The notes: generated by a model not told the origin, from the sequence alone. A stretch of DNA of 64,000 nucleotides from Leptospira sanjuanensis (GCF_022267325.1 NZ_JAIZBG010000001.1:1899501-1963500); one strand, 5' to 3'. Shown: positions 1 to 14,065, counted from the stretch's first letter. Made by a program: numbers and translations.

Positions 1-46
1 TCCTGGTTTTAGAATTTTGAATCCCTTTTTTGTTACAATCCGAAAT

Positions 47-316
47 TTAGTCGTGATCGCTTGTTTCCAGAGTAATTGCGTGCAACCCGCGATCGATCCA
101 GGGTTTTAAAATCGAATAGACCATTCTATGTTGTTCCACTTTGGTTTTCTGTGCGAACTCGCTCGTGATCAAAAAAATCCGAATGTGTGTTCCTTCCGGT
201 TTATTTTCGGGATTTCCGGCGTGACCCGAGTGTTCCGCGCTAAAATCCTCCACTTCCAAGCGGATCGGATGGAAGGCGGCGATGAGCGCGGATTCGATTT
301 CTTCGGAGACTTTCAT
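47..316 (-). CDS. BolA family protein
   Basis: An 89-residue BolA-like protein. The family motifs are visible: a His-containing loop (S-A-E-H-S-G-H, about residues 26-32), H-R-M-V-Y at 63-67 and the C-terminal L-H-A-I-T-L-E-T strand. BolA proteins usually act with monothiol glutaredoxins in iron-sulfur cluster transfer or iron sensing; that role is family knowledge, and no glutaredoxin gene is adjacent. It starts at ATG 316, 13 bp after the ABC permease stop, so it is probably the last gene of the minus-strand run. Normal length for the family. Confidence 0.9.
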   Translation of the reverse strand: MKVSEEIESALIAAFHPIRLEVEDFSAEHSGHAGNPENKPEGTHIRIFLITSEFAQKTKVEQHRMVYSILKPWIDRGLHAITLETSDHD

Positions 317-329
317 CGTAACGTGCGGA

Positions 330-1099
<770 letters not shown>

Positions 1100-1103
<4 letters not shown>

Positions 1104-2017
1104 CCTTTTTTCTCCACAAGTTTGAGAAAGAGTTCTTCCAATCGGTTCGACTTGTTTCTCATGCTGCTGATCTTGATTCTGTTCCGTTCGAGAAGCTGGA
1201 ACAAATCGTTTAACGAAGCGTCTCCGTAGATCGAAGCTTCTAGAGTCGTGTCGTCGATCTGTTTGAGTTCCACTCCGGGAACCGGTTTGTGAGAATTTAG
1301 ATGACCCGTAAAATCCAGGATAAACGTTTCATGATCGAGTTTTTGCAGAAGATCCTTCATCGAAGTGTTCTCCACGATTTTTCCCTGGTCGATGATCGCG
1401 ATGTTTCTGCACAGACTCTCCGCTTCTTCCAAATAGTGAGTCGTGAGAATGACGGTGATTCCCGAAGCGTTCAGCTTTTGCAGAAATTCCCAGAGAGATC
1501 TCCGGAGTTCTATATCGACGCCTGCGGTAGGTTCATCCAAGATCAGAATCTTCGGATTGTGAATGAGCGCTCTTGCGATCATCAGCCTTCGTTTCATACC
1601 GCCGGAAAGACGACCGGCTGCTTCGTTTCTTTTTTCGTAGAGTCCGAGCTGTTGTAAATATTCCCCGGCGCGTTCCGCGGCGAGTTTGCGGTCCATTCCG
1701 TAATAACCGCCCTGGTTCATTACGATCTGTTCCACCTTTTCAAAGATGTTGAAGTTGAATTCCTGCGGAACGATTCCGATATACGATTTCGCTTTAGCAA
1801 GATCCGTATCGATGTCCGCGTCCAGGATTTTGACGCTGCCGGAGGTTTTGTTCACAAGCGAGCTGAGAATTCCGATCGTCGTCGACTTTCCCGCACCGTT
1901 CGGACCGAGAAGTGCGAAAAAATCCCCGTTCTCCACGTTTAGACTGATTCCTTTGAGGGCTTGTACTCCGCCCGTATAGGTTTTGACTAAGTTCTCAATT
2001 TGCAGGGCAAATTTCAT
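1100..2017 (-). CDS. ABC exporter ATP-binding protein
   Basis: A 305-residue ABC ATPase with Walker A G-P-N-G-A-G-K-S-T (38-46), signature L-S-G-G-M (137-141), Walker B I-L-I-L-D-E-P (157-163) and switch His194 (T-T-H-Y). The roughly 80-residue tail after the nucleotide-binding domain is typical of ATPases paired with ABC-2 permeases. It powers the permease encoded downstream with an ATGA overlap. The start is ATG at 2015-2017, 24 bp after the oxidoreductase stop, consistent with one operon. Substrate unknown. Confidence 0.93.
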
Positions 2018-2041
2018 AAAGTTTGAATGTTCCCACCGTTT

Positions 2042-3418
2042 TTATGTTTGTAAAAGTTCGTTCGCTTTTCTTGCCGCGTTCCGCGCGATTTCGGGTAACG
2101 CGGGATGTATGTAGATCATTTTCAAAAGATCGTCGAGTGTGCCGCCCATCGTCATCAAAAGAATAAAAAGATGAATTACGTTCGAAGCCTCGTCTCCGAT
2201 CGCGTGCGCTCCGAGAACCTTTCTCGTTTTTTTCTCCACAAGGATTTTGATAAAGCCGCTGTCGGAAAGCCGCGCCATCCCGGTCGCGCTCGAACTGTAC
2301 GGATTTTTCGCGGCGATAAAATCGATTCCTTCTTTTTTGAGCTGCTCTTCGGTTTTGCCGACTTTTGCGACCTGAGGATGCGTAAAGACCGCGTGAGGAA
2401 CGGGGGGAAACTCGATCGGGGACCGTTTCTTTTCCTGATACAAGGTTCTAAATAGAAATTCTCCCTCGAAGTTCACCGAATGTCTGTAAAAGTGTTTTCC
2501 TGTGATGTCTCCGAGCGCATAAACTCCGGTCGCGGTCGTTTCCAAATATTCGTTTACTTGAATATAGCCGTTTGCGTCGGTTTGAATGTTCGTATTCCCC
2601 AAATCCAGAAGGTCTGTGTTCGGACGGATTCCGGTCGCAACCAGAAGGGCTTCCGCCGCGAGTTGAATCGGTTTTCCGTGTGCAAGAACTTCCAGGTGGA
2701 ACATATTTTTATTATATTCCACTTTTTGAACGTTGCTGTGGAGAAGAACTCTCTGTTCTTTCGAAAAGACGCGTTCGAATTCGTCGACTACGTCACCGTC
2801 TTCGTTTCCCAGCATTCGATTGCGGACGAGAAATGTGACGTCGCTTCCGAATGCGGAATACGCGAAACCCAGCTCCAACGCGATAAAGCCACCTCCGATC
2901 ACGATCATGGATTTCGGAAGGTCGGTTCTGCGAAGCGCTTCGCGGCTTGTCATATACGGAGTTCCTTCCAAACCGGGAATATTCGGAATGATCGGTCTGG
3001 CACCGGAAGCGATAAAAATTCTCTCCGCAGTAAGTTGTTCTCCGTTTACGGTCACGACCTTATCGGAAAGAAACGTTGCGGTTCCTTGAATGTACGTGAT
3101 GTTCGGATTCTTTTCATACGCGGGAAGAATGGAAGCCGATTCGTCGTCGACGGTTTTAGAAATCCGTTCCACGAGAGTTTTAAAATCCACTTGCGGTTTG
3201 CCCGGAAACGTGATCTGAAACTTCTCCGAATTTTTAGTCAAAGAAAGAATTTCGGCGGGATAGATGAGCATCTTGGAAGGAATACATCCCCGGTTCAAAC
3301 AAGTTCCGCCCGGACTTTCCTTTTCGATCACGGCCACCTTGTAACCGATCTTAGAAGGAGGGGTTACGAGTTTGGTTCCTCCGCCCGTTCCGATCACGAT
3401 GATGTCATATTCTTTCAC
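2042..3418 (-). CDS. Class I pyridine nucleotide-disulfide oxidoreductase
   Basis: A 458-residue FAD/NAD(P)-dependent flavoprotein of the dihydrolipoamide dehydrogenase, glutathione reductase and mycothione reductase class. It has the redox-active C-x4-C (Cys40 and Cys45 in C-L-N-R-G-C), a second nucleotide-binding stretch I-G-G-G-F-I-A, the FAD motif A-L-G-D and the catalytic pair His438/Glu443 near the C-terminus. The first Rossmann motif is atypical (G-T-G-G-G-T-K rather than G-x-G-x-x-G). The start is GTG at 3416-3418 with AAGGCGG upstream. It lies far from any 2-oxoacid dehydrogenase gene, so a thiol-reductase role is as likely as a Lpd role; the substrate is not known. Confidence 0.87.
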   Translation of the reverse strand: MKEYDIIVIGTGGGTKLVTPPSKIGYKVAVIEKESPGGTCLNRGCIPSKMLIYPAEILSLTKNSEKFQITFPGKPQVDFKTLVERISKTVDDESASILPAYEKNPNITYIQGTATFLSDKVVTVNGEQLTAERIFIASGARPIIPNIPGLEGTPYMTSREALRRTDLPKSMIVIGGGFIALELGFAYSAFGSDVTFLVRNRMLGNEDGDVVDEFERVFSKEQRVLLHSNVQKVEYNKNMFHLEVLAHGKPIQLAAEALLVATGIRPNTDLLDLGNTNIQTDANGYIQVNEYLETTATGVYALGDITGKHFYRHSVNFEGEFLFRTLYQEKKRSPIEFPPVPHAVFTHPQVAKVGKTEEQLKKEGIDFIAAKNPYSSSATGMARLSDSGFIKILVEKKTRKVLGAHAIGDEASNVIHLFILLMTMGGTLDDLLKMIYIHPALPEIARNAARKANELLQT

Positions 3419-3484
3419 AAAAAAGAACCGCCTTGGTTACAGATTCTGAGCCGTGGAATTTCCGGCAAACAATTTCTTGACGGG

Positions 3485-4291
3485 TTACCAATGATCTCGA
3501 AGAGAACGCAAGGAAACGAAAAGGGAAATCGGATCTTGGGGGACGGTTTGTCCGGGAAGTTTACGCGACACGTTTTCCACTAGCAAGGGAGAAGGGTGAT
3601 CGCACTGTAGAAAGGTGTTGATTCTCCTTTCTTTGCCGAGATCGGTCGTTAAAAACTCAACGTCCTTTTGGAGGCGGGAACATTCTTTCAGAGTGGAAAT
3701 CGCGTCCCCGTTGGAAGGGTCCAGGGAAAGAGTGAACTTCAGATTGGTTTCCATATAATCGTGACCCGGATATAAGAGAATCGATTCTTCCATCCGATAG
3801 AATTGTTCGAATAAGGTTTTTGCCAAAACCTCGGGATTTCCTCCGCGAAAACAATTTCCTACACCCGCATTGAACAAAGTATCACCGGTAAAGACCGCTT
3901 TCGGTTTTTGATTTTCCACAAGCAACAAACATACGTGGCAAAACGTATGACCGGGTGTGTCCAAAACTTCCAAGTATTCGTGTGAAGAAACAAGAAGCCG
4001 ATCTCCCTTTTTCAGTGGATGAGTCGCGTGCGGAATTTTACCGATTCCTCCCGGATGAGAATGAACGGGACATCCGTATTTTTTGACCAGCCCGTCGTTT
4101 CCCGAGGTATGATCCGCGTGTTCGTGGGTGTTGAGGATCCGATCGAGTTTCCAATCCTTCGATTCGAGAAAGTCTATGATCTGAGCGGAGTCATACGGAT
4201 CGATGGAAAGGGTCTCGGAGGTTTCCGGGTTTCGAAGAATGTAGGTAAAGTTTCGAAGTGAACTGTGCGTGTAAATCCGGAAGATATCCAA
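3485..4291 (-). CDS. Glyoxalase II-like metallo-beta-lactamase-fold hydrolase
   Basis: A 268-residue hydrolase of the hydroxyacylglutathione hydrolase (GloB) type. Metal ligands are in place: T-H-E-H-A-D-H at 55-61, His115 (G-H-T), Asp137 (T-G-D-T) and His177 (P-G-H). The C-terminal part keeps N-L-K-F-T-L and R-x-N-T-F-L, as in the substrate-binding domain of glyoxalase II. It probably hydrolyses a thioester such as S-lactoylglutathione. ETHE1-type persulfide dioxygenase is the main alternative. The start appears to be TTG at 4289-4291, preceded by TTAGG at a normal distance. It sits between STAS and oxidoreductase genes on the same strand. Confidence 0.82.
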   Translation of the reverse strand: MDIFRIYTHSSLRNFTYILRNPETSETLSIDPYDSAQIIDFLESKDWKLDRILNTHEHADHTSGNDGLVKKYGCPVHSHPGGIGKIPHATHPLKKGDRLLVSSHEYLEVLDTPGHTFCHVCLLLVENQKPKAVFTGDTLFNAGVGNCFRGGNPEVLAKTLFEQFYRMEESILLYPGHDYMETNLKFTLSLDPSNGDAISTLKECSRLQKDVEFLTTDLGKERRINTFLQCDHPSPLLVENVSRKLPGQTVPQDPISLFVSLRSLRDHW

Positions 4292-4299
4292 AAAATCGC

Positions 4300-4614
4300 C
4301 TAACGGATAATGTCGAGGTGTTTGTCGAGATTGGCGATTTTTAAAATCGTCATCACGTCCCGGCTGATGTTTTTGAGTTTGAGAGAACCGTTTCGCTCGG
4401 TAACGTATTTTTGGGAGTTAAAAATCGCTCCGATTCCGGAGGAATCCAAATACGCGTCTCCCGAAAAATCCAGGACGATATCGGTGAAACCTTCCCCGTG
4501 TTTTTTGATAATGAGTTCCTTGAGAGCGAATGCGTTTTTGAGGCTGATGCTCCCTTGAATGCGGATGGTGCAAGTAGTTCCCTCAGTGAGGATTTCTGTG
4601 TTAAAGTTTTCCAC
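4300..4614 (-). CDS. STAS-domain anti-sigma factor antagonist
   Basis: A 104-residue single-domain STAS protein like SpoIIAA or RsbV. The phosphorylatable site is L-D-S-S-G (56-60) followed by I-G-A-I-F. Such proteins bind an anti-sigma kinase when unphosphorylated and are reactivated by PP2C/SpoIIE-type phosphatases. One such phosphatase is encoded at 8917-9897, but no partner kinase is nearby. The start is GTG at 4612-4614 with no clear ribosome-binding site. First gene of the minus-strand run and divergent from the gene at 4815. Confidence 0.85.
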   Translation of the reverse strand: MENFNTEILTEGTTCTIRIQGSISLKNAFALKELIIKKHGEGFTDIVLDFSGDAYLDSSGIGAIFNSQKYVTERNGSLKLKNISRDVMTILKIANLDKHLDIIR

Positions 4615-4814
4615 GTTTTTTATTGCTCGGAACCTGTTATGAATCCTATTCGATCGGTGTACTCGGTAAACAAAATTTTTTTCCTAATCTTCTTCGCGCA
4701 TACGAAATTTTTCACGAATAAAAAAGAATTAGCTGGAAATCCTGATGGAATTGATAATTTTAGACAACATTTTCCTGAAAAATACTCTGCTTTTCGGAAC
4801 TGTTTTTTTAAATT

Positions 4815-5771
4815 ATGCGCATAAAATTTTGGGGCGTTCGCGGTTCGATTTCCTCCTCCGTTCGCGGAGAATCCATCCGCAATAAGGTGCAAAAAATTCT
4901 GAGCCTCGCGACTCCCGCCGATATTCAGAGTCCGGACGCGATCGATACCTTTCTTGATTCTCTTTCCCTTTCCAACTGGAGCACGTACGGCGGTAATACC
5001 ACTTGTATCGAAATCAGGGACAAGAAGGACAATCTCGTCATCGTGGACGGCGGGACCGGACTCAGAGAACTGGGAAACTCCATTCTTCATGAAGGATTTT
5101 TAGAAGGAAAAGGAAAGGCCAAGTGGATCTTTACGCACACACATTGGGACCATATCCAAGGGATTCCTTTCTTTGTTCCACTGTATTCTCCGGGTAACGT
5201 ATTCGAATTTTTGAGTTCGGTGGACAACCTAGAGGAAAGACTGAAATATCAGCATAGCTTCACGCACTTTCCGGTTCCCTACGACGGATTTCGGGCTACG
5301 AAGAATTTCAAATTCATTCCCGAAGGGAAAGCGTTCCCCGTAACCGAATCCATATCCGCGATTTCCAAATCGGTCCGGCATCCAGGAGGAAGTTTTTCGT
5401 ATCGTTTCGAGGAAGAAGGTAAGTCCCTTATCTTCGCTTCCGATGCCGAGTTCAACCTGGACGAAATGGAAAACATCCAGGATTATCTGAACTACTTTCG
5501 AGGCGCGGATGTTTTGGTGTTCGATACGCAGTACACGTTCGAGGAGTCACTTCAAAAGATCGACTGGGGACACAGTTCCGCTTCGATGGCTACGGACATC
5601 GCGCTCCGCGCCAACGTGAAGAAGCTCGTCATGTTTCATCACGATCCTTCCTACGACGACGAAAAACTGGACGCCGTGTTTTTACGAGCCTTGAAATACA
5701 AAGAGATGTTCGATCCGGACAATCAACTCGAGATCATCATGGCCTACGAGGGGTTGGAGCTGGAAGTCTAA
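4815..5771 (+). CDS. MBL-fold metallohydrolase (cyclic-phosphodiesterase-like)
   Basis: A 318-residue beta-lactamase-fold protein. The N-terminus (R-I-K-F-W-G-V-R-G-S) and Y-G-G-N-T-T-C near residue 60 mark the subgroup often annotated as cAMP phosphodiesterase class-II-like hydrolases. Metal-binding T-H-T-H-W-D-H is at 107-113, with later F-A-S-D, W-G-H-S-S and F-H-H-D-P motifs. A cytoplasmic phosphodiesterase or nuclease-like activity is likely, but the substrate is unknown. ATG start, divergent from the STAS gene across about 200 bp. Confidence 0.85.
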   Translation: MRIKFWGVRGSISSSVRGESIRNKVQKILSLATPADIQSPDAIDTFLDSLSLSNWSTYGGNTTCIEIRDKKDNLVIVDGGTGLRELGNSILHEGFLEGKGKAKWIFTHTHWDHIQGIPFFVPLYSPGNVFEFLSSVDNLEERLKYQHSFTHFPVPYDGFRATKNFKFIPEGKAFPVTESISAISKSVRHPGGSFSYRFEEEGKSLIFASDAEFNLDEMENIQDYLNYFRGADVLVFDTQYTFEESLQKIDWGHSSASMATDIALRANVKKLVMFHHDPSYDDEKLDAVFLRALKYKEMFDPDNQLEIIMAYEGLELEV

Positions 5772-5799
5772 CGTTCCATTTTTTGAATATACTAAAACC

Positions 5800-5821
5800 G
5801 TTTTATGGTTCATCATAAAAC
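5800..5821. repeat. Perfect 8-bp inverted repeat before glpK
   Basis: GTTTTATG (5800-5807) and CATAAAAC (5814-5821) are exact reverse complements around a 6-nt centre. The element ends 17 bp before the glpK start and just before its ribosome-binding site (GGGAGA, about 5825-5830). It could be a regulator operator or an RNA hairpin that affects glpK translation. No run of T follows, so a terminator is unlikely. Confidence 0.6.
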
Positions 5822-5838
5822 TTTCGGGAGAATCTTTC

Positions 5839-7322
<1,484 letters not shown>

Positions 7323-7329
<7 letters not shown>

Positions 7330-8618
7330 TCGAAACTTAATAAACAAAATTCGAATGTCTTTCTTTCCGAAGTGATTCCGGCTCCGCATAGGATTCGGAA
7401 TTCCGGAAAGAAAGGGATTTCGAGAATTCTTCCGGGAGGAAGTTTCAAAAAGAATTGTTCGTCCCTTTCCCTTCTCGAAATCAAGGTGTCCATACGAACG
7501 ATTTCCATCCATTGTCCAACCTGGAATAGGATCGATTTCTCCGTAACCGCGTAAAGTTCCAATGCGGGAATTCCCGAAATCTGAAAGTTGAATTTTAAAG
7601 AATGTGGGACGCTTTGAAATTTCGTTTCGGTTCGACTACTCGGATCGAGCTTGGAATCTTCCAAAGATTCTTGATAAATCGTGAATATTCCGCTTTCATA
7701 ATAAATCTTTCTGGAAAAGTTCCGAAAAATTTCCTTTTCGATCGTTTCTTCCAAAGATTCTCCCGTTTCCGGTTTTTTAGGAGGAGAATCCAATATGGAT
7801 TTCATTTTGTTCTTCGAGATGTTTCTTTCGATCATCGATCTGACCGGAGGGGAAAGTTTCGGAATCGAAAATCGAATGATCCGCTCGTCCATCGTCGTTA
7901 GAATCCGATTTAGGAAAGGTCCGTGGATGAGAGGGATTATCTCGATTTGAAAGATCTGGTCCCTGAGAAAAACGGCGAACTCCGGTTCGTGTGTGAAAAG
8001 ATTCGAGACGATGGTTTGTTCTTCCGCGGGAGTCCCCGCAAAGAGAATTTGAACGAGACGGAATAAATAGTTTTTTTGTTTTGCGTCGAAATAGAGGAAT
8101 TCGATCTTTTTTTCGATTTCGGTTTCGGTCAGTTCCGGGTTGACGATGTCCTTCAAAGACAAATAACGCGTCGAAATCATTTTGTTTCTTTTCTGGCCGA
8201 ACAGGGAAAAATTTCCCGTTCGTTTCGTTCCGATCGTTGTCATCTCCGATTCCGCTCGGGAAATTCGAAACGGCGCCGAACCCACCGGAAGATAGGGATT
8301 CTGCCGAATCGGAAAAAGTTGTTCGTTTACGATTTCAAAAGACTCGCTCGAAAAACGTTCGCTCTGGGAATGAATCTTTCCGTTTTCAAAACTCAAATAG
8401 GCGCGGGAATCGATGGACTTTGCGGAATGAGAAACACGGTTCCATTCTAAAAAGTATAAAAATCGTGGAACAAGAGCGGGGGATGCGAATAAGAAGGGAA
8501 GCTCCTCGATTTCCTTCTTGTTAAAATCGTAAAACGGTTCCGCTCTCGATTTGAATCGGACGACCGCGTCCGGGTTGGCTTGGATAAAAAAATAATTCGT
8601 TCCTTCTTCTAAGGGCAT
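7323..8618 (-). CDS. Conserved hypothetical protein, 431 aa
   Basis: A 431-residue protein that I do not recognise. There is no signal peptide or membrane segment, and it is rich in Phe, Ile, Lys and Glu. The middle (about 145-260) looks helical and charged, and the C-terminal third looks like alternating beta strands. It is the last gene of a run with a SpoIIE-type phosphatase and sits 3 bp after the 97-residue protein gene, so a cytoplasmic regulatory or scaffold role tied to that phosphatase is possible but only inferred. ATG start. Confidence 0.75.
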
Positions 8619-8621
8619 CGC

Positions 8622-8915
8622 CTAATACGAAGGGCTGATCGTATCCGGAATCGGGGTCGAAAGTGCGGGAGAAGAATGGTCCCGTTTTGTGAGTTTGGAC
8701 ACGAGAGCTTTTTTAAACACTGCAAAATTATATTCGGATTTTAGAATATGAATTTCCTCTTCGAGGCCGAAGGGAATGAATTCTATGATCTCGTCTTCCG
8801 TCATTCCGGTAACAAGGGTGGCGTCGTGGAGAATTCTTCCCAATTTGCGCACGTCTCGATCGTCCAGAGGAATCAGGTTCAGGATTTTCTTTTCCAATTC
8901 TGTAAGTTCCAGCAT
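8622..8915 (-). CDS. Small hypothetical protein, 97 aa
   Basis: A 97-residue soluble protein of unknown function. Residues 1-75 are predicted helical with acidic patches (T-E-L-E-K-K-I-L near the start, E-D-E-I-I-E-F in the middle); the tail is Ser/Pro-rich. Its ATG (8913-8915) lies 1 bp after the phosphatase stop TGA (8917-8919), so the two are almost certainly co-translated. Position suggests a partner or regulator of the phosphatase, which is inference from context only. Confidence 0.75.
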   Translation of the reverse strand: MLELTELEKKILNLIPLDDRDVRKLGRILHDATLVTGMTEDEIIEFIPFGLEEEIHILKSEYNFAVFKKALVSKLTKRDHSSPALSTPIPDTISPSY

Positions 8916-8916
8916 A

Positions 8917-9897
8917 TCACTTTTTACGAATCATGAGGATGGTCATGTCGTCCTGAATTCTTCCCCCGGTATGTTTTAGAATTTCGGCGAACAGACTGTC
9001 GGCGATTTTACGCAGATCGTTTTTCGGAACATCCTCCAAAAAACGAAATAGACCTTCTCCGAAATAATGGTTCCCGTTATTTTTCTGTTCGTAGAGCCCG
9101 TCTGTAAAGCAAAATACGATGTCTCCCGATTCCAATCGGAAGCCGCTCGTTTCCGGAACGTTTTTCAAGCTGGAATTCATGGTCGTAGAAATAAATTTTC
9201 CGTCGGTTTCGACAATTCGATTGCTCCCGGTGGATTTGCTGTAAACGACAAAGCTCGGGTGCAGACCGGAATGCTGCACGTTTCCTTGTTGATCCGCCTT
9301 GATGAGCAGAAAGGTCGCGTATAAACTCTGATTGATCGTCGGGTTTTGCTGCGTTCGTTTGAGAAGGTCTTCGTTGATTCTTTCTATGGTTTCGTGCGGA
9401 GTCGAATCGCTTCGAACGAAGAGGGACATTTTTTGAAAGATCATCATGCTGAATAGTCCTGCGAGATAACCGTGACCGACGGAATCCCCGATCCCGATCC
9501 AATAATTTCCCCGAGAATCGGTCAAAAAATTATAGAAGTCACCGCCGATCGGATTGTAGGTGAGGGTTCGGCCGTAGATCTCGTAGTTTCCGTCGTCGAC
9601 CGGAAGAGGAAACAGATAACTCTGCATTCGATCGTCGCCTTTGCGGTACCGCTTCATGATTCTTCCGCGGACTTCCTCGCCCGGAAGAATCTTCTTTGTC
9701 AGAAAGAATATGAAAGAAACGTAATTTACTAAATAAAGAACTCCGATCGCCGCGAAGTAGAGCAGGATTTTCTCTTTGAGAGAAAAAGGGGAGTTCTGGA
9801 TGAACGCGACGGCCGCACCTATACAAAGCAGATTCGCGCTCGGTAGAAGCCATCCGACTCTTTGAAAGTAACTTTTGATATATTCGGATAACTTCAT
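8917..9897 (-). CDS. Membrane-anchored SpoIIE/PP2C-type serine phosphatase
   Basis: A 326-residue protein with two N-terminal membrane helices (about 13-33 and 42-68) followed by a SpoIIE-type PP2C domain. The metal-binding aspartates are visible in G-G-D-F-Y, G-D-S-V-G-H-G, F-T-D-G-L and Q-D-D-M-T. Such enzymes dephosphorylate STAS-type anti-sigma antagonists or act in other Ser/Thr signalling. No HAMP or sensor domain is seen beyond the two helices. It overlaps the preceding lipoprotein gene by ATGA (9894-9897). The STAS protein at 4300-4614 is a possible but unproven substrate. Confidence 0.9.
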   Translation of the reverse strand: MKLSEYIKSYFQRVGWLLPSANLLCIGAAVAFIQNSPFSLKEKILLYFAAIGVLYLVNYVSFIFFLTKKILPGEEVRGRIMKRYRKGDDRMQSYLFPLPVDDGNYEIYGRTLTYNPIGGDFYNFLTDSRGNYWIGIGDSVGHGYLAGLFSMMIFQKMSLFVRSDSTPHETIERINEDLLKRTQQNPTINQSLYATFLLIKADQQGNVQHSGLHPSFVVYSKSTGSNRIVETDGKFISTTMNSSLKNVPETSGFRLESGDIVFCFTDGLYEQKNNGNHYFGEGLFRFLEDVPKNDLRKIADSLFAEILKHTGGRIQDDMTILMIRKK

Positions 9898-10526
9898 GGT
9901 TTGTGAAAGTATGCGTGAAACTGATATTCTTTTTTCAGGAAATTCCGTCTTGCGATCTGAAAATAACGATCCTCTAAATACGGTTTGCTGATCCCGTCCA
10001 AGAGTCCGTAATTCTTTTCGGTATATCCCGATTCATACAATAATGGGACGAGAGTTTTCGTGGAAGAATCATAGTGATACAACAATTTATGGTTAAACGG
10101 AAGATATTCGATCTCGAACGCTTCTCCGTTTCCTTGAAAGAAGGTTTCCCCTTTTTCCGTCGTTTCCAATAAGACCCAGTTACCCGAAACGGAATAACTT
10201 CCTTTTCCGCTTACGATATGCGTCGTGTATTCGTTTACGTCCTTGACTTCGCGGCGCATCGACTTCTCAAAACTACGGTCCTCCGGATTTAGGAAAATTC
10301 TTTCCTGAACCGTATTTTTGTAAAAGAGAGTATTGCGGTGAGACCGTTCCGGCCGATTGCGAACATACATTCCTCCCGGAATTTTTGCGGAACCGGTAGT
10401 GGGAATCGAATCGGATGAATCGGGAGGAAGTTGTCGGATCCATCCAGGAGCGCCGCAGGAAAGCGTAAAAAGAAAAACAAAGGAAAGGAATCGGAACACG
10501 CGTAAGGAGAATCGGTAACGGTTCAT
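9894..10526 (-). CDS. Predicted lipoprotein, 210 aa
   Basis: A 210-residue protein with a basic N-terminus, a hydrophobic core and a spirochaetal lipobox L-S-C-G (Cys near residue 24), so it is probably anchored in a membrane. The reading frame is open further upstream, but the ATG at 10524-10526 has an excellent ribosome-binding site (AAAGGAGG, 6 nt before it), and the upstream part overlaps the MBOAT gene. The mature part has no motif I recognise and looks beta-rich. It is placed between an O-acyltransferase and a phosphatase and overlaps the latter by ATGA. Confidence 0.82.
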   Translation of the reverse strand: MNRYRFSLRVFRFLSFVFLFTLSCGAPGWIRQLPPDSSDSIPTTGSAKIPGGMYVRNRPERSHRNTLFYKNTVQERIFLNPEDRSFEKSMRREVKDVNEYTTHIVSGKGSYSVSGNWVLLETTEKGETFFQGNGEAFEIEYLPFNHKLLYHYDSSTKTLVPLLYESGYTEKNYGLLDGISKPYLEDRYFQIARRNFLKKEYQFHAYFHKP

Positions 10527-10573
10527 GCAATCCTCCTTTGACGCGAAACGCCTTCTTTTCCTATCGGAGAGTT

Positions 10574-11998
<1,425 letters not shown>

Positions 11999-12037
11999 CT
12001 ATATACCGGAAAGTGGATTCTAAATTTCTAATAAACC

Positions 12038-13027
12038 TTAATAGGACCAGAGATATAGAAAACGAACCTGTCTTCCCGTTCCTAAAATTTTAGAGATCGG
12101 CGAATCCGGTCTTAACTCGGGAGATTGAACCTGATAAAAGTTCGTTCTCTTATCCGTGCTTTGAGAATAATAGATGATTCTAGGATTCGTGTTTCCCGGA
12201 GTTTTTTTGTAATTCGGAAGCGACATCGTCTCTTGAACTGCGTTGTCGAAATAACCGATCTTGTCGATCAGTCCGTGATGCAGCGCTTGGGACGCGGTGA
12301 AAATTCTTCCGTCCGCGATCTTACGGAGTTCCGACGCGTTTTTTCCGGGTCTTCCGTTTTTCACGACTTCGAAAAACTTTTCGTAAAGATCGTCCACGAT
12401 CGACTGAAGAAGTTTTCTTTGTTCGGGAGAAAGGTCTTCCAAAGGAGAACCGATCGTTTTGTTTCCGCCGGAACGGATCGATTGATCCTTGATTCCGAGT
12501 TTATCCAAACCTTCCTTTACGTTGATTCCCGAAAGAATGACTCCGATCGAACCGGTTACGGAAGTCGGGTGTGCGATCACGAGATCGGCAGCCATGGAAA
12601 TATAATACGCTCCGCTTGCCGCCGTATCCATAAAGAGCGCGACTACGGGGATTTTCTTTTTGGTTTTGAACTGAAGAATTTCTCTGTAGAGAATGTCGCT
12701 CGCCGTAACGGAGCCTCCGGGTGAATTGATCTTTAAGATGACCGCTTTGATTTCAGGATCAAGTTCCGCGAGTTCGAGTTGTTTTTTGACTCCCGCCAAG
12801 ATCGAATCTTCTTGTCCGCCGAAGAAGGTCTTTTCGCCTTCGTCGCTGATCACGCCGTCGATCGGCACGATGAGAATCTTGTCTTCCTGTCTACCGGAAA
12901 GAAGTTTCTCTCTGAGTTCGGCGGACTTTCCCGGTCCGCCTAAGTTTGCGTTGACCGGAATATAGCAGTTTGTAAGAACCAAACCGAGGAATACGGAGGT
13001 TGTCCAAGTTAGAATCGAGTGTTTCAA
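12038..13027 (-). CDS. sppA: Signal peptide peptidase SppA, lipoprotein-type
   Basis: A 329-residue serine protease of the single-domain SppA family, which degrades cleaved signal peptides in the membrane. The nucleophile region is A-A-S-G-A-Y-Y; the general-base Lys is probably in G-N-K-T-I-G-S-P. The oxyanion part G-G-S-V-T-A-S is also present. The N-terminus carries a lipobox (L-T-N-C), so this version may be lipid-anchored rather than spanning the membrane. The start is TTG at 13025-13027, supported by AGGAG 7 nt upstream; there is no ATG nearby. Confidence 0.88.
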   Translation of the reverse strand: MKHSILTWTTSVFLGLVLTNCYIPVNANLGGPGKSAELREKLLSGRQEDKILIVPIDGVISDEGEKTFFGGQEDSILAGVKKQLELAELDPEIKAVILKINSPGGSVTASDILYREILQFKTKKKIPVVALFMDTAASGAYYISMAADLVIAHPTSVTGSIGVILSGINVKEGLDKLGIKDQSIRSGGNKTIGSPLEDLSPEQRKLLQSIVDDLYEKFFEVVKNGRPGKNASELRKIADGRIFTASQALHHGLIDKIGYFDNAVQETMSLPNYKKTPGNTNPRIIYYSQSTDKRTNFYQVQSPELRPDSPISKILGTGRQVRFLYLWSY

Positions 13028-13159
13028 AGAAATTCTCCTCTGGAATCGTCAGTTTCCTCTAAGAAAGCAGGCTTTCAATTCCTTTCCTAAGACCTAAACG
13101 TTTTAAAAACGGATCTAAATTCGCTGGAAATCTGAACCGTTTTCGCCAGGCTTGCGCGC

Positions 13160-14065
<906 letters not shown>

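Noticed and set aside
2480..3583. 367-codon plus-strand frame
   Set aside because: Antisense to the disulfide oxidoreductase, Arg/Ser/Phe-rich composition typical of a shadow frame.
4620..5090. 156-codon minus-strand frame
   Set aside because: Most of it is antisense to the well-supported hydrolase gene at 4815; no family resemblance.
13099..13111. CGTTTT-A-AAAACG palindrome between sppA and the epimerase-like gene
   Set aside because: Short and AT-rich, expected by chance in such spacers; no further support.
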